Assembly (NCBI GenBank): GCA_037178625.1
Contig: CM074147.1
Coordinates: 1,240,001-1,304,000 of the forward strand
DNA from: Skeletonema tropicum
Lineage: Eukaryota; Bacillariophyta; Thalassiosirophyceae; Thalassiosirales; Thalassiosiraceae
DNA length: 64,000 nucleotides
Direction of reading: 5' to 3'
Made by a program: the position numbers and the translations under genes. The notes beneath the pieces are model-generated. The model did no database searches and was not told where the DNA came from. It worked only from the letters and a program-made list of their open reading frames with translations. Of this stretch, positions 11,862 through 21,101 are shown one piece after another. Positions within the stretch are counted from its first letter, which is position 1, and every line of letters begins with the position of its first letter.

Positions 11862-12188
11862 TCAATAAAGGACAAAGGAGGTCCACTTTACAATGAGTGA
11901 CGTGACCAAGTTGTCTCCAACATCATTGGGGTAATCAAGGGTTGTTTTTGTAACTGAATCATCTGGGTTACCCCAGTCGATCCCAGGATTCCACTGGCTA
12001 CCATACAGACCCATTTGATCGCCTGAATGCATTAAGGTAACGGGAATATCAGCCACTAGGTAACCTTCGTCAATCATAAACGACCACGGTTTTGCCTGCA
12101 CTCCAGAGTTAGTTCCAATAATATTCTGCTGATCCACATCGTTCATCTTAGGTCCAATACATTTCCTCTGCTCAACATCGGTTGTCAA
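11862..12188 (-). other. ORF inside TRIM, possible captured host fragment
   Basis: Minus-strand ORF of about 108 residues in the TRIM interior, in the same orientation as the element. It has no Gag, protease, integrase or RT motif; the composition (GYLVADIPVTLMHSGDQMG, WNPGIDWGNP) looks like a globular-protein fragment. It may be a transduplicated piece of a host gene, or chance. I cannot name a source. Confidence 0.3.
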
Positions 12189-12223
12189 ATGAACTTCTGT
12201 TGGTGATTATAGGCTCTATAACC

Positions 12224-12344
12224 TGTTAGTATCCTCGATCTCCCTACTTCCAATCGATGCTATTGATAGATTAGATAGGAGATAAAAGATAATGATTAGA
12301 GTATTTCCGTACTCTACTTGTATCTACGTACGTGTAATCTAACA
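12224..12344 (-). repeat. TRIM 5' LTR (121 bp)
   Basis: Direct repeat of 11678-11798, no differences seen by eye. The AATCT target duplication follows immediately at 12345-12349. Confidence 0.82.
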
Positions 12345-12410
12345 AATCTAATAATCATCGGTTACATCACACCCTGAACCGCAAACAGCAGCGTATCTGC
12401 GATATTGTTT

Positions 12411-13639
12411 CGTTGGTCCATTTATTGTTCGATTTTTGACGACCATGAGAAGGAATTCACAGCGAGGAGCTCTGCACGGAGGAGGCCGATTCAAGTGAGG
12501 GAATCTACCTCTGTCATTATACAATCAAATGTATCAAGTTTTATTGAGGAAGAGGGCTCTGATGCATCCCTCCCCTCAGACGTTGAGAGTCGAAGGAAGA
12601 GAAGGAATAATACTTGGCGATGGACTCTCAGAGAAACAGCAACAGCAGGTGAAAGGTGAAACTCAGTTGGATGCCCAACAAAACACTTCTTTCGGAAATA
12701 ATGGCAGTGTGATGTGTGATGCAACAGCAGCAGTCCATTCCTCCTCCTCGTGCACCGCCTACTTCACAGCAGTATGTTCAAATTTCACAAGAGGGGGATC
12801 CTCGTCCACAGCAGCATCAGACTAGAACGCAACACGCAACGAAACACCCAACAGCAGCAGTGGCAATCAGCGAACCAAACTGTCGGACACGCAGGGAGGC
12901 AATGTCAACGTTGAGGGTCCACCTCTGGTGTTTTTTTTTATTCCCTGCCCCCAATGCAAGTAGTAAGTGAACCGGTTGATTTACCTCGTGGATGATAACG
13001 TAGTTCCTTTGAAGTTGTAGTCATTTCAATGAGGGATCAAATGGCAGCTAGAATGCGATTGATTTGTGCGAATATTATGAATGTTATATGTGATTCTATG
13101 TTACTTCTTAGTGTCTTTTATTGGGCAGTAATTCTATTAAAATTACTCACATGATTTCAAGCAGAATATTGTTATATCCCCGGCAAGTAAAACTCCCGAG
13201 CGTTAGATAGTATTTCCACCCCAGATTGTGGGTGACTAACCTGATGATAACAACTGCAGTTGCATGCAAAATCCACCGAAGAGGATCCAACGGTATCGCA
13301 CCCAGTCGCTGATAACTCTCAAGGGGCCGACTCGGTGCCTAAAGAAGACAAAAGCATCAAAATTCATCAAATTCTTTTGAGCACAAGCCGACTGTTTCTA
13401 CTTTCTGCTTGCGAGTTTCTTTCGGGTCACGTGCTACCCATATTCAACAATCTCTCTCTCGACTTTCAACACCGTTGATGCGGACACGCTGCGCACTTCC
13501 TTGCAACCGCTCTCTCTTGTTCACTCCCCCCGGTGGGTTTGAAAATTGCATGATCAATTTCTAACTTCTTAGGAGGCCATGCGCACTTCCAATCATATAA
13601 AACCCATCGTCTTTGTTTAATTTTACTTTATTTCTCATA
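12411..13639. other. Spacer between inverted exon copies; no supported gene
   Basis: About 1.2 kb between the inverted exon copies. Short Gln/Ser-rich ORFs on the plus strand (12529-12825 and neighbours) have no recognisable domain. A TATA-like ATATAAAA lies near 13596 and could be a promoter or chance AT-richness. If the gene copy at 13640 has upstream exons they may lie here, but I cannot define them. Confidence 0.3.
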
Positions 13640-15465
13640 GTATCGCAGATACGCTGCTGTTTGCGGTTCAGGGTGTGATGTAACCGATGATATTATAGTA
13701 GATTACACCGGGGGGTGGAATCCGACGTTATTTTGTAGCAATGCCGCCTTCGGCAACGCTTTACTCGGTGGAGCATCGGGCGAATTTGACCCAACCAAAC
13801 CGGTGGAATATCCGCATAGACTGGGGCAAGCGATCGATGAAAGGTCTAGCTTCATAAATAGTCGGTCTGTAGAGGGAGGTAGGGCGACCTCGGCTGTCAT
13901 GGTGGGGGTATTTTGTAGAGGTTGGTCTCGTCTCGACTCGACCGAGACGAGACGGGATTTTTTGGGTCGAGACAGGTGTCTCGTCTCGGCACCCTCTGTC
14001 TCGGAGCATTTCGGGATTTTTTGTCATCACTTTCTCACAGCCAACCATGACGAAGAACAATTCGTTTCTGCGGCTGCTTCTGATTTCATCAGCACGATTC
14101 CAATCTCACATCATAACAAGACTCCCTTTGACACCGTTGGGTGCGTTCACAAGACTTGTTCATTGGAGTTTGATTATTTTTTTGATAAATTCAACTCATT
14201 ATCTTCATCTATTCTGAAATCATGGTCGATGCTATCACCGATGCCGATGCAGCTTCTACTGCCAGCAGGAACGAATCGTTGGAATCGTCGGGTGACGAAG
14301 ACGATGATGTCAAATGCAAAGAGCGAAAACCATCGGAATCCTCGAGCGACGAAGAAGATTGGGATGACAAATGCATTTGCAACATTGGAAGGGTGATAAT
14401 CCGTGTGTAGTGAACCAGGACACAAGCAGTTGAGAAAGTTTGCAATCCGTATGAATGGAGCACATGAGGATTGGGCGCATGCATATTGCACAGACCATGT
14501 TCTTCATTGTAATGCAGTTCTGGCTTTTGAAGGTAAGTAGTAATTGAACATCATTGCCATTATTGAATATGAATTGACTCGACCTTGTCTAATAAGTTGA
14601 TGCAACTCATCAAAGATCTTATGGTTGATGTCGAGAAGTAGGCTAATACAAATACAAATGATAATGGTGGTGAAGGTGGAAGTATTGCAGTACCGCAAGT
14701 ATCTTCTAAATCAGAAGACACGAGCTTCGCTTTCTTGGGTGCATTTGACTTCGACGACGATGCAGCAGCAAATGATGTCGAATTGACTGATGACAATATT
14801 CGGATCCGATGTGAAGCCCAGCTGCAGCTTACGAACTCCTGGAGTAAATGCCGATGCAAGATGGAGAAAGAAAGTTTAATGATCCATTGAAGCGTTGGAA
14901 ACAAATCGCTCACCAATTCCCTGAACTTGCAACACTTGCACGAGAGTACCTGTGAGATATTCCAGCAACTTCCGCTCCCTTGGAAAGAATCTGGAGCAGG
15001 GCAGCCAGAGTAATTGCAGCAAAGCGATCTTGCATTGATCCCATTGTTACTTGCCGCATCGATGCATCATGTTTGTTGAAGAAAATACAAGCCTCATCCG
15101 CAAAAATTGGGATGAACTCATGCCAGATGTCCCTTTGAATGAGTTTCTACTCCCTCCTTCTTTTGAGGACAAGGATGAGAGTGGGGATCCAATTGATGCT
15201 GGCCAGAACAATGAGTACTAAGTTGTCTAAAGAGTCCATAGTAGATAGTTATTTGTTGGTTTTGCCCCTTTTAATCATTGCTAACCTTCTTCATTGAAAA
15301 TCTCGAGATATCCCGGGATCTCGTCTCGACGGACCCTGTCTCGGCTCGAATCTCGGGACAGTGCCGAGACCGAGACGAGACCAACCTCTAGAGTATTTTG
15401 GCTTGTGAGAGAGTTTGTGAAAAAGATAGTTTTGTCGGAGCTCGATAAAATTAAAATTTAGGCGG
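13640..15465 (+). pseudogene. Unknown single-TM protein exon disrupted by hAT insertion
   Basis: A plus-strand coding exon reads from about 13645 (CGSGCDVTDD, DYTGGWNP, LGGASGEFDPTKPVEYPHRL, GQAIDERSSFINSR) to SAVMVGVF, where the hAT element begins. Ignoring the hAT and one copy of its 8-bp target, the frame continues across the join (VGVF-W-LVREFVKK) and ends at a TAG near 15465, completing a likely transmembrane helix. I do not recognise the family. The 5' end is not defined; upstream in-frame stops imply an intron acceptor near 13638-13646. An inverted partial copy lies at 11622-12410. As it stands the gene is split by a 1.5-kb element. Confidence 0.6.
13916..15392 (+). mobile_element. Degenerate hAT transposon, TSD GTATTTTG
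   Basis: Inverted ends TAGAGGTTGGTCTCGTCTCG at the left and CGAGACGAGACCAACCTCTA at the right, in CGAGAC-rich subterminal repeats. They are flanked by the 8-bp duplication GTATTTTG (13908-13915 and 15393-15400), the length expected for hAT. The right end has two extra bases (GA) before the duplication. Inside, 14919-15060 encodes the hAT C-terminal dimerisation motif (PATSAPLERIWSRAARVIAA, then KR..IDP), but an in-frame stop precedes it and the DDE core is missing or scrambled. It is therefore a non-autonomous, decaying copy. Confidence 0.85.
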
Positions 15466-15772
15466 TGCTCCCAGAAAATATCTCATGCACGAGAAGATCG
15501 GTCATGTGAAATCCTCCACTTTCAAAATCGAAAATCGACATCAAAAAATCAAATCAAAGGAAGATGATGAACAGGGGGCTGTACTATCATCTATCTCTTC
15601 AACGTCTTGGCATTATATATTACATAGCTCCATCTCAACTTAAAGGGTAAAGCAGAATAACAATACGTAGCACATCTCATTCTCAAGCTGTGGTGTCCAA
15701 CTAACTTACATCAAACTGCACGCAGAGCACACATCATACATTTAACAATTTTTGCAAAACACAAATACAATA
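15466..15772. other. Intergenic, presumed promoter of the LRR/deaminase gene
   Basis: About 300 bp between the disrupted exon and the next start codon. Contains AT-rich stretches such as CATTATATATTACATAG near 15610; no other feature recognised. Confidence 0.35.
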
Positions 15773-18700
15773 ATGGATCTACCCGAAGAAGACGACACGG
15801 CCCTCCGCAAACGTTCCGCCATCCAATCGGTAATGAAGGATAAATCCTTATCGGGTGCACAGCGTCATACTCGAATTCAGGAGATTATGAGGGGCAATTT
15901 TGACAATGTTACCATTAGTGACAGTGAAAGTGAGAGTGGTGACGAAGAGAGTGGTAGTAGTGATGATGGCAGCTATGAAACTGAGAGTGATGATGATGAT
16001 GATGATAGGAGTAACTCGGATGATGATGATGATGAAGGAAGTTACGTCACCGAAAGTGGAAGTGAATGTACCGAAAGTGCCCAAAGTACACAAACCAATA
16101 GTAGTATTAGTAATCATCATCGCAGCAGGATGATGGCTTCCGAGAGCAGTAGTTATGAAGAAAGTTCGAGTAATTACGAATCAGAGAGTGGTGGTGGCAA
16201 TGAAACTGATGATGATGGGAGTAGTAGTTACAATCGACGAAGGAGGAGGAGTAGTAGTAGCATGACGACTGATACAGAGGGGGATTATAATGAGAGTGAT
16301 GTCATCATGTCACGATCGGGGAATAATGTCAAGGGGATGACGACGAAGAAGAATGATACGAGTACTACTTCTTCGGCGTTCGAAACAACAACAACAACAA
16401 CAAGAAAAGGGATCATCATCATCATCATCAAAATTACAATCCATCCTAGCACAAGTCAAAGCCAACGACTCCACACTAACCACCGTAACCCTCCCCTCCC
16501 AAAACTTGACCGATACTGATCTAATCCCACTATTCCAATCACTCTCCTTCCAATACACACATAACCACCCTCCACATTCCCAACAATCAATTATCCAATA
16601 GGGGATGCAGGGCCCTAGCCTCCACATTACTGGACAATTCCAAACTATCTACAATTGACATTTCGAATAATATCAATGTAGGTCAAGAGGGGATTGATGA
16701 GTTGGCTAAAGCACTACCCTACAATTATACACTCAAGGTGTTAAATATGAGTAACATTCCCAAGTTTGGTACATCGGGAGTAAATGAGTTGGCATTGGCA
16801 TTAACTCAGAATGAATCCTTGAGGGAGATAGTATTAAATGGAAATGGGATTGGTGGTGATGATAATAATGGGGAAGAGGAGGATGATATGGGTGTCATTC
16901 ACCTATTTCAAATGATAACATCTGATAATACCACATTGGAACGTATAAGTTTACGAAAGAATGGGATTGGTGACAGGGGTGCCACAGCTGTAGCGAATGC
17001 ATTATTGGATAATGAAACGTTGCGTAGTGTGGATTTAAGTGAGAATGAAATTACAACTGTTGGTGCGAGGGATATTTTAAAGGTGTTGGATGTCAATGAA
17101 ACGTTGGAGGAGTTGGGGTTGGAGGGGATGAATGGGAGGATTGATGGTAAGATTTTGATGGAGATTGAACGGGCTATTCGGGAGGACAAGAGTGATGATG
17201 ATGATGATAGTGGGAGTGAAAGTGATAGTAGTGGTAGCGAGGAGTCGGAGGTAGATGAGGGTGGTGGTGGCGACGATGCTGCTGCTCCACTTACTACGGG
17301 AGGGGAGGCAATGTTGACAGATATGCCCGATGAGGACAATAAGGCGTTGGCCAAGCGGCAGTTGATTCAGCAAATTATGAAGGACAAATCGTTGAGTGCT
17401 GGTGAACGCAATAAGAAGATACAGGATGTCATGGCAGGACGGGTGGAACTACCAAAGGTGCAGCCGAAACAACAAGCTCCGTCGGAGCCTTCTCTATCCA
17501 GTAGTCCGGAGAATAACGGTGATGCTGCACATACGGGAGGCGATGCTATGTTGACAGATATGCCCGATGAGGACAACAAGGGCCCTAGCCAAGCGGCAGT
17601 TGATTCAGCAAATCATGAAGGATAAATCGCTGAGTGCTGGTGAACGTAATAAGAAGATTCAGGACGTCATGGCGGGACGGGTGGAACTACCAAAGGTGAA
17701 GCCAAAACCTGCTCAAACAGCACCTCCCTCAGCAAATGCGGATAAACCAACTGTGTCGGAAAAGCCCAAGAAATCAAAGCGTGTCAAATCAAAGTCAGCA
17801 CCTACAGTAGGGGGTGAGGACAAAAGCAATGAAGAAAGGAAGAAGGTATTGCAATCAATAATGATGGATCCGTCTTTAAGTGCCGCCGAGCGCCAGGAAA
17901 AGATACAGGAAGTAATGGAAGGGAAGAAACCCAGTAATGTTGCTCCTCCGCCGAGTGATATTAAAGTGCATGGAACTGACAGCAATATTGCTCTACAGGC
18001 AAGTAAACGCAAAAGTAAGCAAAACAGGAACAAATCTTCAGCTCAACAAGATGGGGTTGCTGCTCCAACCAACATGATTGCGCAGGAATGGAAGAAGAAG
18101 ATGATGGAACCTCATCCCAGGTCCCACGACGATCTCTTGGACATTCTCCTCGCCCACAAATACCGTCTATCTTTGAAGATTCCTCCAAAACAATCCTGCT
18201 TCCGTGTGGTTGCGGTCGTTTTCTTCTCATTGGTAGTGAACGGAGTCCGTCGAGAGGAGAGGTATCACGTCGTTGGTACCAATGACGAGCCCCATTCAAT
18301 TGCAGGATCAATCTGTGCCGAGCGTGCGGCATTGATGCAGCTCCGCTTCATGCCTAATTTGGGATCAATCACAAAGATTGTCATTGTGACGGATGATGCC
18401 GATTCTGTTAGCCCAGGAATGCTATGTCGAGAGTTTATGGCGAGCCACGATCGCATCCCGTGGGATGTCCCCATCATCTTGGGGAGGTCGGTGTGTAAAA
18501 AGTGCGGCTTCTGCATCAGTGGTAACGCCTGTGGGGATTCAATGTCATGTTTCAGTGATACACAGGAGTTTCAAGAGACACAGAGAAACATTTTTGCCAT
18601 GTGCAGCACCGGACATGAACAAAGCAAGTATCAGCAATACACTACACCTCATGATTTCCTCGGGACGGCCACAACACTTCGTGAATTATTTCCCTACCCC

Positions 18701-19748
18701 TCTCTCTACACGAGATTATCCGGCCGTGAGGCTTTGCAGCTTGGCGAAAGATACTTGGAAAGTGACCAATCCAATACTAACATCTCTTCATCGAAGAAAA
18801 ATAAAGTGTTGGACTCAATTTTAGCTGATACAAACAGCGAGGCCAGCGATGATGCAAGCACAAGTGCCGGTTCCTTCCGACAAGAGAAGTTTGATCTAAG
18901 CTTGTTGACGGATATCCTAGAAAACGAGGAGGCTGAGAATATCGATAGTGACAGTACGAAGCAGCAGCAGCGTCAACAACCCGTCGAAAAGCGAAGCAGC
19001 TTTGTCTCCCCCAAACAAAGAAAATCGAGCATGACACTTTCGCTAAAGACAACAATCGATTTCATGCGTCAAATCCAAGAGGATACTACTGGGAATAACA
19101 CGCCCCAAACCGCTGGTCTTGGTGTCGTCCCCGACTCAATTGGATCGCCTCACCGCAACGAAAATTCGTATATCAAGTCGACTCAAACCATCTCAGCGTC
19201 GTGAGAAGCTATTGAAGATGGCAACTGAGGCTACCGTCTATGAAAGTCATCAGCGACATGCCCACCCGATTCGATACGGTGCTGCCGTGCTCTTTAGTGA
19301 TAACACCGTATCAATCGCTAGTCAAAAGGTTGCAATTGAATATGGATGCACACTCGATGCAGTCGGTCAATTAGCATCAGTCATTGATCGGAAAGCATTG
19401 CAAGTAGACGAACAAACACCCCCCGTAAGACCAATCCTATTAGTCCAATGCGATCAATTCGGAATAGCCCACCCTCCATTCGCCCAAGGTCGAGCCTTCC
19501 TAACCGAACGTGGTTATGGGGATTGCAAAATCCTCCTTCATCAACAGCGGCAGAGTCGTCCATATCCAACCATTATGGAAGAGAAATCACTTCGTGATTT
19601 TGGTGATGAGGAGGAAAAGAAGGAGGATGGTAAGGTAGATTTGAGATTGATTGAGGTAGATGCGAATGGACTTGCTCCGTCTCCACCGGATATATTTGGT
19701 GTGGTGAAGTCGACCAAGACGCATTCATCATTGCAAATCCAATTTTAA
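15773..19748 (+). CDS. LRR (RNI-like) / IM-D-SLS repeat / tandem cytidine-deaminase fusion, with four +1 frame breaks
   Basis: Long stop-poor coding stretch of about 1,320 residues if four single-base shifts are bridged, near 16383-16385, 16548-16549, 17580-17582 and 19129-19132. Order: an acidic Ser/Asp-rich N-terminus, RNI-type leucine-rich repeats (about 16430-17190), and four copies of a ~40-residue motif of pattern DMPDEDNKALAKR..I..IMKDKSLS..ER..KIQ.VM.G (about 15775, 17320, 17560, 17830). A cytidine-deaminase domain (CAERAALMQLR) and a second deaminase-like domain (YGCTLDAVGQLA) follow. Each break adds one base beside an identical base; site 3 is clear from comparison with the sister repeat. 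The gene is either decaying or the assembly has insertion errors. Start: the ATG of MDLPEED. If real, it joins a protein-interaction scaffold to nucleoside deamination. Confidence 0.65.
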
Positions 19749-19895
19749 GAGTTTGTAGTGACATATATGTTGTAAAAGGAGACTGTTTATTATTTGTCAT
19801 TCATGGCAGCATTTCAGAATAGCCACAACAACTTGAGTGACTCCATCTTCTCTACATTTGCTTCCATATTGATACGCATCATATACACATCATTA

Positions 19896-20455
19896 TCAAA
19901 CCTCATCCCAACCAGGAGGATCCTTCAAATCCCAAATAACCCCCGCAGTAGGAGATGCCTTTAAATCACTCCCCAAATTTTGTTTGTAGTGTGTTGTTTC
20001 TATCAGTTCTTTTGCCTTTATTGGATCTGATTCTGTCTTTGCCTTTAGGGCTATTTTGATGTCGTTCCATTGTGGTGTGCATGCGTCTGTATATATATTG
20101 TGTGTATGGTAGGGTGTTTTGTCATTTGGAATGGTGGATCAAAAAGCATGAGTGAGATTCACAAAGCTTCATCAATAATCTGAATCAAAGCGATCTTCAC
20201 ACTTCAAACATAAAAGGATACTCACCAAATTTACCAAATCTGTACAATGAATCCTTTTGATACCTGCAATGAGTATGACAACAAATTATGATATGGTACA
20301 AGACAATTGTAAAGTATGCACATCAGCAGCGAAGTAGTTGACTTGGATAGGCATCACACACTCATACTTCATGTTGTCACTCACCCGCTGCCTATACATC
20401 TAGTCCATTCATCAAAGAATAGTGTTACATTTACCACGTCGTTTGCTTGAACCAT
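19896..20455 (-). CDS. DUF3128 (Emi1/C22orf39-like) small protein, 3 exons
   Basis: Small gene read from splice sites: exons 20455-20385, 20263-20226 and 20086-19896 on the minus strand. Introns of 121 and 139 bp are GTGAGT...CAG, and both joins preserve frame. The product is about 99 residues: MVQANDVVNVTLFFDEWTRC, then YRFGKFDACTPQWNDIKIAL, ending DPPGWDEV. The spacing FDEW..C...Y.FG...C...W.D.K..L..K matches DUF3128, a CX9C-like family whose members include yeast Emi1 and vertebrate C22orf39; some act in mitochondria or the intermembrane space. Exons are too short to be obvious individually. Divergent from clathrin heavy chain across 646 bp. The family call is by pattern only. Confidence 0.78.
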
Positions 20456-21101
20456 GGTTACGTGAAGAGTTAGCGGTGCGTATATCAGGACGTAGGAGAT
20501 CGAAAAATGTCGACATGGAGGAGTTTATTATATTTGTGGACTTACTGTGGACAGAGTGGGGACAGAGTGGACACTAACTGGACAGAGCAGAGGCGGAGGC
20601 GGACATTTATTAGGACGAAAGACGAACGTAGCGTTGGGACACCGGACAAATTGGCGAAATCGAATCAGATCGTCGGACAACATCAGGACATGCACTTCCG
20701 TTCAGGACGACTTGACCAAAATTTTACAAGATCCAACTCCTCTCACACTCATGTCGCCAAAGATCTCATCAAGGGGGCAATAATTCCCCCCCATATCATT
20801 GGATATCTCAATTGGATATATAGGAGCTCATATCCGGTACAAAACTGCATCTAACTACCCAAATCTATTTCCTTCAGAGATAAAGACACCCATCTGTTCT
20901 ATACGCCCCCAAATCTGCCCGCTGCGCGATCGAGAATCCAGAATCCCCCAGAACAAAAATTTGCGGGATCTATCGCCGACCTAAAAACTCAACTTTCCAA
21001 CACATAACCAACCACGACGGATTTTGGATCCGCCCCAATCAACGAAACGACGCTATTAGCATTGTGTATTATATAGCAGTAATTAACCAATAATCATCAT
21101 C
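20456..21101. promoter_or_regulatory. Divergent promoter region, DUF3128 gene / clathrin heavy chain
   Basis: 646 bp between two divergent starts. It contains an irregular GGACAGAGTGG-type repeat near 20545-20590 and an AT-rich stretch (TGTATTATATAGCAG) about 35 bp upstream of the clathrin ATG. No coding exon recognised. Confidence 0.45.

Larger units (their letters stand above)
11678..12344 (-). mobile_element. TRIM-like miniature LTR retroelement, 667 bp, TSD AATCT
   Basis: Two 121-bp direct repeats bound a 425-bp interior. The repeats read as identical, beginning TGTTAG and ending CTAACA. Five-base target duplications AATCT flank it (11673-11677 and 12345-12349). Orientation is inferred as minus because a G-run polypurine tract (GTGGGGGGG) directly precedes the LTR at 11798 on that strand, and a stretch weakly resembling a tRNA-primer site (GGTTATAGAGCC) follows the other LTR. 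It encodes no reverse transcriptase. LTR identity suggests recent insertion using enzymes supplied in trans. Confidence 0.82.
11622..12410 (-). pseudogene. Inverted, truncated copy of a coding exon, split by the TRIM element
   Basis: Two segments, 11622-11677 and 12345-12410, read on the minus strand as a near-copy of the exon at 13640-13760. The shared peptide includes CGSGCDVTDD and DYTGGWNP. The copy is broken by the 667-bp TRIM, and similarity to the other copy ends soon after the LFCS motif. With the TRIM and one target copy removed, the two halves abut just as in the uninterrupted 13640-13760 copy, so that copy acts as an empty-site reference. Confidence 0.65.

Noticed and set aside
16383..19132. 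Programmed +1 frameshifting in the LRR/deaminase gene
   Set aside because: Sites share no slippery codon or adjacent stop, and the sister repeat (17340) lacks the extra base found at 17580. Error or mutation is simpler.
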